This document shows, one piece after another, positions 9,830-18,051 of a DNA stretch of 64,000 bases (within the stretch, counting starts at the first letter, position 1; each line of letters opens with the position of its first letter). The notes under the pieces are model-generated. The model was not told the origin of the DNA. It was given only the letters and a program-made list of their open reading frames with translations, and searched no databases. A program made the translations under genes and the position numbers. The stretch comes from Streptomyces marianii. Lineage in GTDB: Bacteria > Actinomycetota > Actinomycetes > Streptomycetales > Streptomycetaceae. The DNA lies in NCBI RefSeq assembly GCF_005795905.1, contig NZ_VAWE01000001.1, forward strand, positions 6,065,001 through 6,129,000, given 5' to 3'.

Positions 9830-10389
9830 CGCGCCACGCGGTGGCGGAGGTGGACGACTCGCGAGCCGAACGTGCGGGTCTCGACGAGCTCGAGATCCAC
9901 CCGGCGCTCGTGCCGGGGAAAGAACGGAATGCCACCGCCGACCAGCACCGGGTAGATCATGGTCCGGTACTCGTCGATCAGGCCCAGCGCCGCCGCCTCG
10001 GCGGCGAGAGTCGCGCCGCCGATCGCGATGTCGCCCTCCCCCGGCGCTGCCCGCAACCGCTCGACCTCCTCCGCCAGGCCGCCGGAAGCCAGGCGGGCAT
10101 TGCCCTGCACCGCCGACAGCGTGGTGGAGAACACCACCTTGGGGAGCGGCTTCCAGAGCGCGGCCCACTCGAGCATGGAGTCGTCGAGCGATGGATCCTG
10201 GTCGGCGGTCTCCCAGTACAGCATCGTCTCGTACAGCCGTCGTCCCAACAGGTGGACGCCGACCCGTCGAATCTCGTCGATCCAGAAGCGGAACACCTCC
10301 TCGTCGGGCGCCGTCCAGTCGAAGTCGCCGTCCGGCCCGACGATGTAGCCGTCAAGCGAGACGCTCATCGAATAGGTCACGCTGCGCAT
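9826..10389 (-). CDS. Dihydrofolate reductase-family (RibD C-terminal-like) protein
   Basis: A 187-residue cytosolic protein of the RibD C-terminal / DHFR-like superfamily. It opens with the typical SVTYSMSVSLDGYIVGPDGDFDW and contains RVGVHLLGRRLYETMLYW, KVVFSTTL and a GDIAIGGATLA nucleotide-binding loop. Members reduce small molecules with NADPH, but most stand-alone copies such as this have no known substrate. The ATG at 10389 follows GAGGAGGG; a longer reading upstream lacks support. The stop codon lies inside the right end of a small repeat element, so the last few residues may have been altered by that insertion. Confidence 0.82.
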   Translation of the reverse strand: MRSVTYSMSVSLDGYIVGPDGDFDWTAPDEEVFRFWIDEIRRVGVHLLGRRLYETMLYWETADQDPSLDDSMLEWAALWKPLPKVVFSTTLSAVQGNARLASGGLAEEVERLRAAPGEGDIAIGGATLAAEAAALGLIDEYRTMIYPVLVGGGIPFFPRHERRVDLELVETRTFGSRVVHLRHRVAR

Positions 10390-10452
10390 CGGAAGCCCTC
10401 CTCGGTGACGGGTTCGACAGTACGGCCGCCGGGCGCCGCAGGACACGGCGAA

Positions 10453-10489
10453 GGCCCCGGGCCGACGCGTGGTGCGTCGGCCCGGGGCC
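10453..10489 (-). terminator. Strong GC hairpin downstream of the transglycosylase gene
   Basis: Perfect 16-base arms (GGCCCCGGGCCGACGC and its complement) around a 5-base loop, GTGGT. It lies between the stop of the minus-strand transglycosylase gene (10535) and the next gene start, so it is probably its terminator. There is no U-run, as is usual in Streptomyces. Confidence 0.75.
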
Positions 10490-10534
10490 CGGGTCCGCTG
10501 TGCGCGGCAGTCCGTCGTCCGCCGTCCGGCCGGC

Positions 10535-10936
10535 TCAGTACCAGTGGTTGGCCTGCCAGAAGTTCCAGGCGCCGCACGGGCTGCCGTAGCGCTCGTTCAT
10601 GTAGTCCAGACCCCACTCGATCTGGGTCTTCGGGTTGGTCTTCCAGTCGGCGCCGGCGGAGGCCATCTTGCCGCCCGGCAGGGCCTGGACCAGGCCGTAG
10701 GCGCCGGAGGAGGCGTTGGTGGCGGTGTGGTTCCAGTTGGACTCGTGCGAGACGATCTTGTCGAAGCACTGGAACTGCGCGGTGGGCATCATCTGCTTCG
10801 CGATCTCCTGCGGCGTCGCGGCCGCGGCCGTCGACGTCGTCCCCATGACCGCGCCGGCCGCACCCAGAAGCACGGCGGTACCGGCGGCGAGGGACTTGCT
10901 GCGGGCGGAGATGCGGGTGATCAGCGAGCGGGACAA
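10535..10936 (-). CDS. Secreted transglycosylase-like protein
   Basis: A 133-residue exported protein with a long Streptomyces signal peptide (arginine- and lysine-containing start, hydrophobic core, AAAATPQE cleavage region). The mature part has the small lytic-transglycosylase fold: IVSHESNWNHTATNASSGAYGLVQALPGGKM, with the glutamate of HESNW as the likely catalytic acid, then NPKTQIEWGLDYMNERYGSPCGAWNFWQANHWY. Such proteins cut or remodel peptidoglycan outside the cell, and Rpf-like and SLT domains are close relatives. Two cysteines (in QCFD and SPCG) may form a disulfide. It is monocistronic, followed by a strong hairpin. Confidence 0.85.
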   Translation of the reverse strand: MSRSLITRISARSKSLAAGTAVLLGAAGAVMGTTSTAAAATPQEIAKQMMPTAQFQCFDKIVSHESNWNHTATNASSGAYGLVQALPGGKMASAGADWKTNPKTQIEWGLDYMNERYGSPCGAWNFWQANHWY

Positions 10937-11236
10937 GGGCTTACCTAACGTTCGGGGACTCCGGGTCGCGAGGGGCGGGCCGAGCCGGGCTCGTGTGCCG
11001 GGCTTCCAGGCCCTGCTGCGTCTTGCGACGGGAACAGTTGTAGCCAGCCCCTGGGGGCCCCTGCCGTGACCGGGCTCACGCCGTAGATACGACGTAGAGG
11101 GGGTATTGACGGCCTAAAGTCCCAAACCGGACATATGCGGTTTAGGGCAGGTGGGGGGCGGCAGGTCGGGAACCCGCCTCCTCGGACGACGTCTACGAAC
11201 GCCGATAGTTCTGGGACCAAAGTCCTGTGGGCCGCC

Positions 11237-12289
11237 TCACCCCTCCGGAGAGGTCCTGGCCGTCTCGAATGTGACCTGGGCCTCGAACGCCGCCCGTCGG
11301 GTCGCCCGGCGGAGCGCCTTGAGCAGCGTCGGGCCCACCGCGAGGGTCAGGACGACGGTGAGGGCCGCCCGCCCCAGGTCCCAGCCGAGGGAGGTGGCGA
11401 GGACATACGCTCCGAACCGCACCAGGTTCTCGGCCACGGGAGCGCCCTCCTGGAACGAGATGCCGGAGGCGAGGCCCGGTACGAGCGTCCAGCCGTAGAG
11501 GTTCATGACCGTGCCGTACGCGAACGCCGCGGCGAAACCGTACCCCGCGAGCATCAGCAGCTCCGCACGGCCCCTGAGGCGGTGCGCACCCGGCAGCAGA
11601 CCCGCGCCCATCGTGAACCAGCCCATGGAGAGCATCTGGAACGGCATCCACGGCCCGACCCCGCCCGTGAGCAGGGCGGACGCGAACATCGTCACCGACC
11701 CGAGGACGAACCCGAACCCGGGCCCGAGCACCCGGCCGCTGAGCACCATCAGGAAGAACATCGGCTCCAGTCCCGCCGTGCCCGCGCCGAGCGGCCGGAG
11801 CGCCGCGCCCACCGCGGCGAGTACACCGAGCATGGCGACGGCCTTCGCGTCCATCCCGCCGTCGGCGATGGTCGCGACCACCACACCGACGAGGAGGGGG
11901 AGCAGGGCGGCGAACAGCCAGGGCGCGTCCTGTGCGTGGCCGGTGACGGTGGCGTCCGCGTCGGCGAGCAGCGGCCAGCCGAAGGCCGCGACACCGATCG
12001 CGCTGATGAGGACGAGGGCGGTGACGGCACGGGGGCCGAGGCGCACGGGGCGGGCGGTGCGCGCGGGGACGGGGTGGGCCGCGGTCCGGTGCAGGGCGCT
12101 CCGTTCAGATCGGTCGCTCCGGTTGTCCCGGTCAGGTCGGTTGCTCCGGTCAGGTCGGACGCTCCGGTTGTCCCGGTTGTCCCGGTCAGGTCGGTCGTCC
12201 CGGTCGTCCCGGTCGTGTCCGTCGCGCAGGTCGCGCCGCTCAGGTCGACCCTGCCGGTCGGGCCGCCCGGGGGTGTCGGCGGTGCTCAC
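11237..12289 (-). CDS. ECF transporter S component (vitamin B12-type operon)
   Basis: About 350 residues. The first ~75 are a hydrophilic, Arg/Asp-rich low-complexity stretch built on repeats such as [13 protein letters not shown]. Six or so hydrophobic segments follow (for example [56 protein letters not shown]). It would be the substrate-binding membrane subunit of an energy-coupling factor importer. The GTG at 12289 overlaps the stop of the ATPase gene as GTGA. It is the last of five overlapping genes behind a cobalamin riboswitch, so cobalamin or a related corrinoid is the likely substrate. Confidence 0.87.
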   Translation of the reverse strand: MSTADTPGRPDRQGRPERRDLRDGHDRDDRDDRPDRDNRDNRSVRPDRSNRPDRDNRSDRSERSALHRTAAHPVPARTARPVRLGPRAVTALVLISAIGVAAFGWPLLADADATVTGHAQDAPWLFAALLPLLVGVVVATIADGGMDAKAVAMLGVLAAVGAALRPLGAGTAGLEPMFFLMVLSGRVLGPGFGFVLGSVTMFASALLTGGVGPWMPFQMLSMGWFTMGAGLLPGAHRLRGRAELLMLAGYGFAAAFAYGTVMNLYGWTLVPGLASGISFQEGAPVAENLVRFGAYVLATSLGWDLGRAALTVVLTLAVGPTLLKALRRATRRAAFEAQVTFETARTSPEG

Positions 12290-14127
12290 AGGGCGGCCTC
12301 CACCTGGGCGACGGTGAGCCACGGCTCCGGGGCGAGGATCTTGGCGACCTGAGGGGCGAAGGCGGGGGAGGAGACGACCACGTCGGCCGTCGGTCCGTCC
12401 GCGACGACCTCGCCGCCCGCGAGGATCACCACACGGTCCGCGATCTCCGCGGCGAGTTCCACGTCATGCGTGGCCAGCACGATGCCGTGGCCCTCGGCCA
12501 CCAGGCCGCGCAGCACGGTGACCAGTCGCGACTTCGCCGCGTAGTCGAGGCCGCGGGTCGGCTCGTCGAGCAGCAGGAGCGGGGGACGGGCGGTCAGCAC
12601 GATCGCGAGGGCGAGCGCCAGCCGCTGTCCTTCGGACAGATCCCGGGGATGGCTGGCGTCCGCCACCCCCGGGAGCAGCGCGGAGACCAGCTCCCGGCAG
12701 GTCCCGGGCGCGGCCCCGGCGTCCCCGTCCGCGGCGGCGCACTCGGCCCCGACCGTGTCCGCGTACAGCAGATCCCGCGGCTCCTGGGGGACGAGCGCGA
12801 CCCGCCGCACCAGCTCGGCGGGCCGGGTGCGGTGAGGGGTGCTCCCGCCGACCCGGATCGTGCCCGACGCGGGCTCGACCATGCCGACGAGGCTGCCCAG
12901 CAGCGTCGACTTCCCGGCGCCGTTGCGGCCCATGAGGGCGACGGTCTCTCCGGGCGCGACCACGAGATCGACCCGCCGCAGCGCCTCGATCCGACCGCGC
13001 CGCACCCCGAGCCGCGCGGCCTCCACGAGCACCGCCGGGTCGTACTCCCCGGCCGGCTCGACCTTTCGGGCCCGCCCTCGCCCGAACCACGGGACCAGGG
13101 CGGCCGGCCCTCGTCCTCTGGCGGTCCGCCGCCCGCCCACCGCGGGGCCGGAGACATCGGCACGCGCCGGGCCCGGCGCGGCTCCGCCGGTCGTGTCCGT
13201 GCCGTCCGCCGTGCGGGCGGAGGACGAGACGGGTGCCGCGGGCCCGGGCTCCCCGGCCGCCTCCCCGCGCGCCGAAGGGCGTGTGCCCCGCGCGGCTGCC
13301 GGCGTCACCCCCGCCAGCCGGGCGCGCAGTTCGCCCGCGTGGCGGCGGGCGTCACGGACGGAGAGGGGGAGCGGGGCCCAGCCCGCGAGGCGGCCGAGAG
13401 CGACGACCGGGGGGCGGACCGGGGAGAAGGACATGACGTCGGCGGGGGCGCCCGACACCAGGGGCTCGCCGGGCGCGGGCATCAGCACGACCCGGTCCGC
13501 GTACTGCACCACCCGCTCCAGACGGTGCTCGGCCATCAGGACCGTCGTCCCCAGGTCGTGGACGAGCCGCTGGAGCACCGCCAACACCTCCTCCGCCGCC
13601 GCGGGGTCGAGCGCGGACGTCGGTTCGTCGAGGACCAGCACCTTCGGGTGCGGGGTCAGCACGGACCCGATCGCGACCCGCTGCCGCTGCCCGCCCGAGA
13701 GCGTCGCGAGGGGACGGTCGCGGAGTTCCGCCAGCCCCAGCAGGTCCAGCGTCTCCTCGACCCGCCGGCGCATCACGGCGGGCGCCAGCCCCAGCGACTC
13801 CATGCCGTACGCCAGTTCGTCCTCGACCGTGTCGGTGACGAAGTGCGCGAGCGGATCCTGGCCCACCGTGCCGACGACGTCGGCGAGTTCGCGCGGCTTG
13901 TGGGTGCGGGTGTCGCGCCCGTCGACCGTCACCCGGCCCCGCAGCGTGCCGCCCGTGAAGTGCGGCACCAGCCCGGAGACCGCCCCCAGCAGTGTCGACT
14001 TGCCGACTCCCGAGGGCCCGACCAGCAGGACGAGTTCGCCCTCCGGGACGGTGAGGTCCACCCCGGAGACCGCCGGCGCCGCCGCGGCGTCGCCATACGT
14101 CACCGAGACGTTCTCGAAGCGGATCAT
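12286..14127 (-). CDS. ECF transporter ATPase, two ABC domains fused
   Basis: A 613-residue fusion of two ABC ATPases. The first half has Walker A GPSGVGKST, signature LSGGQRQRVAIGS and Walker B VLVLDEPTSALD. The second has GRNGAGKST, LSEGQRLALALAI and LLLLDEPTRGLD. A ~120-residue Ala/Pro/Gly-rich linker separates them. Most ECF systems use two separate A subunits, so this is a covalent A-A' pair. It energises the T and S components beside it. The ATG at 14127 overlaps the upstream stop as ATGA. The much longer open frame running left to 15924 is a shadow of its neighbours. Confidence 0.93.
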   Translation of the reverse strand: MIRFENVSVTYGDAAAAPAVSGVDLTVPEGELVLLVGPSGVGKSTLLGAVSGLVPHFTGGTLRGRVTVDGRDTRTHKPRELADVVGTVGQDPLAHFVTDTVEDELAYGMESLGLAPAVMRRRVEETLDLLGLAELRDRPLATLSGGQRQRVAIGSVLTPHPKVLVLDEPTSALDPAAAEEVLAVLQRLVHDLGTTVLMAEHRLERVVQYADRVVLMPAPGEPLVSGAPADVMSFSPVRPPVVALGRLAGWAPLPLSVRDARRHAGELRARLAGVTPAAARGTRPSARGEAAGEPGPAAPVSSSARTADGTDTTGGAAPGPARADVSGPAVGGRRTARGRGPAALVPWFGRGRARKVEPAGEYDPAVLVEAARLGVRRGRIEALRRVDLVVAPGETVALMGRNGAGKSTLLGSLVGMVEPASGTIRVGGSTPHRTRPAELVRRVALVPQEPRDLLYADTVGAECAAADGDAGAAPGTCRELVSALLPGVADASHPRDLSEGQRLALALAIVLTARPPLLLLDEPTRGLDYAAKSRLVTVLRGLVAEGHGIVLATHDVELAAEIADRVVILAGGEVVADGPTADVVVSSPAFAPQVAKILAPEPWLTVAQVEAAL

Positions 14128-15584
14128 GACGTGGACTCCTTCGGCGGCACGGGCGCCACGAACGCGGGCAGCAGGCCCACCAGCACCGCCGCGGCGGGCC
14201 ACAGCGGCAGGGCGGGCACGGTCAGGGGTACGACACCGGGATGCAGTGCACCGGGCTGGTAGGCGCCCGCGCGGATCATCAGCGCCGCCACGACGACACC
14301 GGACCCGGCCACCAGCCACGCCCTCGGACCCCAGCGGTCCGGGCGGTACCGGGTGCGCATCTGGCGCCGTCCACCGAGCCACAGCCCGCCCAGCGCCGCC
14401 GCGAACCCGCCGAGGAGCACGGGGAGGCCGTAGCCCGCGCCCTCCGCGGCGAGCAGCCCGTACGAACCGGCGCACACGCCGAGCAGTCCGCCGAGCGTGA
14501 GTGCGGTGGTGGTGTGTCGCACGGCCGGGGGAACCTGCGCGGTACGGCCGTAGCCGCGCGCGTCCATGGACGCGGCGACCGCGACCGAACGCTCCAGCGC
14601 GCCCTCCAGGACCGGCAGCCCGATCTGCAGGACGGCCTTCACCCCGCCCGTCGGACGGCCCCGCAGCCGCCGTGCGGTGCGGAGCCGGAGCACGTCGGCG
14701 ACCATGTTCGGCGCGAACGTCATGGCGACGACGACCGCGACCCCCGCCTCGTACAGCGCGCCCGGCAGCGACTTCAGCAGCCGGGCCGGGTTCGCCAGCG
14801 CGTTCGCCGCGCCGAGACAGATCAGCAGGGTCGCCAGCTTCGCCCCGTCGTACAGCGCGAACACCATCTGCTCCGCCGTCACCCGGCCGCCGACCCTGAC
14901 GCCCTGCGCCCAGTCCGGCAGGGGCACCTCGGGCAGCGTGAGCAGGACACGGGTGCCCGGGATGGGCGAACCGAGGACAACGGAGAACACCAGCCGGATC
15001 GCGATCACGGCGAGGCCGAGCTTGACGAAGGCGCCGTACGAACGGGCCCAGGGGGCGTCCGTGCGCCGGGCCGCCACGACGTACCCGGCGACGCCCACCA
15101 GCAGGCCGAGGAGGAGGGGGTTGGTCGTCCGCGAAGCGGCCGTGGCTAGGCCGAGCGCCCAGACCCACCAGGCTCCGGCGTGCAGCGCGTTGCTCCGGCC
15201 GGCGGCGGGCGCCCGCAGGGCACCGCGCAGCGGCCGGCGCTCCTGCGGGGACCGGCCGGACGGCCGACTGCCGCAGGGCGCGGCGCCGCGCTCGTGGCTC
15301 CCGTCGTCCGGGCCGTTTCCGTGGCCGTGGCCGGAGCGTGTGTCCGTGCCGGGGCCGCTGACGGTGCCGTCGTCCGGGCCGTTGCCGGAACCTTCGCCGG
15401 AGCCCGTGTCCGCGCCCGGGTCGTTCCCGGGGCCGTCGACCGGACCGCTTCCGGAGCCCCTGTCCGCGCCCGGCTCCCGGTCGCCGGGGCGGGCGTGGAC
15501 ACCGCCCAGCAGCCGGACGGGACGCCGCCGTCCGTGCGGCTTCGCGGGGTCGTCCGCCTGCGCGGGCACGGGCGTCCGGGTCAT
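14124..15584 (-). CDS. ECF transporter T component (CbiQ family) with long N-terminal linker
   Basis: A 486-residue membrane protein. The C-terminal ~300 residues are CbiQ-like: several hydrophobic helices plus ARLLKSLPGALYEAGVAVVVAMTFAPNMVADVLRLRTARRLRG, the coupling-helix region (Ala-Arg-Gly-type motif at DARGYGR). The first ~150 residues are an unusual Gly/Ser/Asp-rich segment with repeats of SGPGNDPGADTGSGEGSGNG type, probably disordered and cytosolic. The ATG at 15584 overlaps the stop of the upstream gene as ATGA. It couples ATP hydrolysis to the S subunit. Confidence 0.88.
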   Translation of the reverse strand: MTRTPVPAQADDPAKPHGRRRPVRLLGGVHARPGDREPGADRGSGSGPVDGPGNDPGADTGSGEGSGNGPDDGTVSGPGTDTRSGHGHGNGPDDGSHERGAAPCGSRPSGRSPQERRPLRGALRAPAAGRSNALHAGAWWVWALGLATAASRTTNPLLLGLLVGVAGYVVAARRTDAPWARSYGAFVKLGLAVIAIRLVFSVVLGSPIPGTRVLLTLPEVPLPDWAQGVRVGGRVTAEQMVFALYDGAKLATLLICLGAANALANPARLLKSLPGALYEAGVAVVVAMTFAPNMVADVLRLRTARRLRGRPTGGVKAVLQIGLPVLEGALERSVAVAASMDARGYGRTAQVPPAVRHTTTALTLGGLLGVCAGSYGLLAAEGAGYGLPVLLGGFAAALGGLWLGGRRQMRTRYRPDRWGPRAWLVAGSGVVVAALMIRAGAYQPGALHPGVVPLTVPALPLWPAAAVLVGLLPAFVAPVPPKESTS

Positions 15585-16270
15585 CCGCGGCGGCGGGACT
15601 GCCAGAACGCCGCCCCGCCCAGCGCGAGCACGGCCGCGATGCCCGCGAAGAGCCCCAGAGTGGGGCCCCCGCCGGCCGCCTCGCCGCCGACCGCCCCGGA
15701 GGGCTTCCCGGCCGGCGGGGCGGAGGCGCCGGACTCCGCGGGTGCCGGATCCCCGGCCGAGACCTGCTCGCCGCAGCCCGTCCTCGGGTAACCGGAGATC
15801 GCGCACAGCAGCGCGTCCGAGTTGTAGCGGAGCGGCTTGGCCACCGCCGCCAGGGCCTCCGCGCTGGTGGCGTCCGAGGGGACCGCGGCGCAGCCGGACG
15901 CCGACGGGGACGGGGGCTTCTCACCGGACGGCGCGTCCGCCTCGGTACCGAAGTCGATCACGACCCCGACCCGCTTGGTGCCGGGCTTCGCCGGCGTGTC
16001 CGCGCACAACTGCGAGAAGGAGGGGGCGGTACGCGGCTTCGCCGAGTCCTGCGAGTCCGCGCTGACGGAGAAGCGGTATCCGTCCACCGAGCCGTCGGCC
16101 GGCCGCGCCGTGGCCGGTCCCTGCGTGGCGTAGACCCAGGCGGTACCGCCGGACTGCCAGAACGACCAGTACCGGTAGCCCGCCGCCTGCGCCTGCGCCT
16201 GCCCCGCCACGCCCGGCACCGCGAGCACGGCGCCGAGCGCGAGGAGGAGCGCGGTCAGTCGCCTGCGCAT
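15581..16270 (-). CDS. Exported, membrane-anchored protein of the SCO2322 type
   Basis: A 229-residue protein with an N-terminal signal peptide (RRRLTALLLALGAVLAVPGVAGQAQA). A middle domain begins YRYWSFWQSGGTAWVYATQGP and includes DGYRFSVS and VGVVIDFGTEAD, with cysteines in LCADT, GCAAV, LLCAIS and TGCGEQ. A C-terminal Pro/Ala linker leads to one transmembrane helix (LGLFAGIAAVLALGGAAFW) and a basic tail, so it is an outside-facing anchored protein. Its start overlaps the preceding stop by one base (TGATG). In the operon it sits between the barrel protein and CbiQ, so it probably helps capture corrinoid at the surface; that role is inferred. Confidence 0.75.
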   Translation of the reverse strand: MRRRLTALLLALGAVLAVPGVAGQAQAQAAGYRYWSFWQSGGTAWVYATQGPATARPADGSVDGYRFSVSADSQDSAKPRTAPSFSQLCADTPAKPGTKRVGVVIDFGTEADAPSGEKPPSPSASGCAAVPSDATSAEALAAVAKPLRYNSDALLCAISGYPRTGCGEQVSAGDPAPAESGASAPPAGKPSGAVGGEAAGGGPTLGLFAGIAAVLALGGAAFWQSRRRG

Positions 16271-17529
16271 CACTGCTGCTTGCTCTTCCGGCGGCCGCTG
16301 ATCAGGATGCCTATGCCGGCACCGGCCGCCAGGCCGGCGCCGACGATCCACCAGATCCCGGCACTGTCACCGCCCTTGTGCTCCTCGCCCGCGTCGCTCT
16401 TCGTCCGCGGAGCCGGCGGCTCGGTGGTGGAGGCCGGCGCGGGACCGGTCGCGTTGAGCTGCCGTACGAGGTCGGCGCCGCCGAAGTCCCGCGGGTCGTC
16501 GCCGTGGGCGTGCGCGGCGAGGATCAGCTGCGCGTACGCCGCCGGGCCGCCTTCCTTCGCCCACGCGGCGGAGTTCTTCCCCAGCCACTGGACCGCCCTG
16601 TCCGCCTTGTCGCCGTGCCCGGCGGCCGAGAGCGCGAGGACCGCGTCCGCGGTGTTGCCGAAGTCCGGGAGCGGGGCCGGGTCGGCGGCGCCCGGCATCG
16701 GCGGCGAGTCCAGATGGCCGGACTTCGCCAGTGCCGCGGCCAGGTACGCGGCGCCGTTGCGGGCCGACTGCTCCGGGGTGGCCTTCGCCGGGGAGGCGCA
16801 GGCGGCGCGGCCGCCGTCCGGCTCCGGGCCGGAGACGACCAGGCCGCGGCCCAGCCCGGCGAGTACGGCGGCCGCGGTGGCGTCGCCGTTGGCGAGGAGC
16901 TTTCCGGCCTTGTCCGGCTGGTAGGCGAACGCACCGCCGCCGGCCTTGTCCGCACACGGCACGGCGAACGTGACCAGCGCGTCGAACGGGCTCTTGCCGC
17001 TCTTCGACTTCACCTCGCCGGGCCGCGCCTTGGCCGCGGCGAAGGCGCCGATCACGACGGACGTGGAGTTCGCGTCGGACGGCATGCCGGGGTTGTAGCT
17101 CCAGCCGCCGTCCTCGTTCTGCACGGACTTCAGCCACTCGAGGCCCTTGTTCACGGCGTCCCCGTGGCCGCCGAGGGCACGCAGGGCCTGTACCGCCGCC
17201 GCGGTGGCGTTGGTGTCCAGCATCGTCTTCGCGTCGCACGGCCTGGACGCGTCCGCACGGTAGGAGGCGAAGCCGCCGTTCTCGCACTGCTGCCCGGTGA
17301 GCCACCCGACGGCCTGCTCTGCGGGCACGGTCTTGGCGACGTCCTGGGCGAGCAGGGCCAGCGACTGCCGCCACACCCCGTCGTAGGTCGGGTCCTTCGT
17401 GCCGTAGAGCCCGGCCGGGAGCGCGGCCGAGGGGGAGGGGGTGGGGGCGGCCGTCGCTGCCGGAGCAGCGGCCACGCAGAACACGGCGGAAGCGGCGGCG
17501 AGCGCTGCTGCGCTGCGGCGAACGGACAT
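16270..17529 (-). CDS. Exported prenyltransferase/squalene-oxidase-repeat (transcobalamin-like fold) protein
   Basis: A 419-residue exported protein. A signal peptide (SVRRSAAALAAASAVFCVAAAPAATAA) leads into repeats of the alpha/alpha toroid superfamily: WLTGQQCENGGFASYRAD, GLEWLKSVQNEDGGWSYNPG and AVQWLGKNSAAW. The C-terminus is a Pro/Thr linker, one helix (IWWIVGAGLAAGAGIGILI) and a basic tail. Transcobalamin and intrinsic factor share this barrel fold, and this gene is the first after a cobalamin riboswitch, so a surface cobalamin-binding role is a reasonable inference. The ATG at 17529 follows AGGAGAGG; longer upstream readings would hide the signal peptide. Confidence 0.82.
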   Translation of the reverse strand: MSVRRSAAALAAASAVFCVAAAPAATAAPTPSPSAALPAGLYGTKDPTYDGVWRQSLALLAQDVAKTVPAEQAVGWLTGQQCENGGFASYRADASRPCDAKTMLDTNATAAAVQALRALGGHGDAVNKGLEWLKSVQNEDGGWSYNPGMPSDANSTSVVIGAFAAAKARPGEVKSKSGKSPFDALVTFAVPCADKAGGGAFAYQPDKAGKLLANGDATAAAVLAGLGRGLVVSGPEPDGGRAACASPAKATPEQSARNGAAYLAAALAKSGHLDSPPMPGAADPAPLPDFGNTADAVLALSAAGHGDKADRAVQWLGKNSAAWAKEGGPAAYAQLILAAHAHGDDPRDFGGADLVRQLNATGPAPASTTEPPAPRTKSDAGEEHKGGDSAGIWWIVGAGLAAGAGIGILISGRRKSKQQ

Positions 17530-17584
17530 GGCGGGCTGGGCCTCTCCTGCGGGGAGCCGGGCACAGGCACGCTGGGGTACCAGG

Positions 17585-17765
17585 CTCCGGCCCCGTATTC
17601 CTCGACGGTGCCTGCCAGCGGGCCGGTCCCGATGGCACGAGCCGGTCACGGCCGGTACGGGGCATTCCGACTCGCCGCCTGCGACGGCGGCTCACGGCTG
17701 CGGGTCAGTGCCGGATTCGCACCGGCTTCCCCCCGTACGGGTGTGATGACGACTCGCACACTCTA
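17585..17765 (-). promoter_or_regulatory. Cobalamin riboswitch
   Basis: Read on the minus strand, the leader contains the hallmark core GGAAGCCGGTGCGAATCC followed by GGCACTGACCCGCAGCCGTGA, then a GC hairpin and a B12-box-like GAGTCGGAATGCC. It ends about 60 bases before the first ATG of the five-gene ECF operon. Cobalamin binding would be expected to shut off expression of the uptake genes. Boundaries are approximate. Confidence 0.88.
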
Positions 17766-17859
17766 CCGGCCCGTAATCCCCGCCCCTCGGGACGGTCGGC
17801 CGGGTAGGGCAGGAGGCCCTCGGCGGCCCCGCCCACCGGGCCTCGCGCTGATCTCGGCG

Positions 17860-18020
17860 GGGCCGGGTGGCTTGTGCGAGGGTCCGGCTCGGGTGTCGGC
17901 GGGGCCGGGTGGTCGAGGGTCCGGCTCGGGCGGGGCCGGGGGTGGCCGGCGTGACGGGTCCGGCTCGGGTGTCGGCGCGGCCCGGCGGTCGAGGGTCCGG
18001 CTCGGGCGGGCCTCGACCCG
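17860..18020. repeat. Imperfect GC-rich direct repeats
   Basis: Four imperfect copies built on GAGGGTCCGGCTCGGG, with variable GTGTCGGCGGGGCC spacers, between the riboswitch and the MBL-fold gene. No gene was recognised in 17766-18051. Comparable but different arrays occur at 22080 and 48327. Confidence 0.7.
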
Positions 18021-18051
18021 AGCCGTGCTCACGCAGCCCTCGCACTCCGGC

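Noticed and set aside
10937..11110. Possible c-di-AMP (ydaO-type) riboswitch before the secreted transglycosylase
   Set aside because: Such leaders occur before similar genes in Streptomyces, but I could not find the conserved blocks here, so it is not called.
12286..15924. A single 1212-residue minus-strand frame
   Set aside because: Only its C-terminal 613 residues (from 14127) are the ABC fusion; the rest lies over the CbiQ and SCO2322-type genes in the wrong frame and is Arg/Pro-rich.
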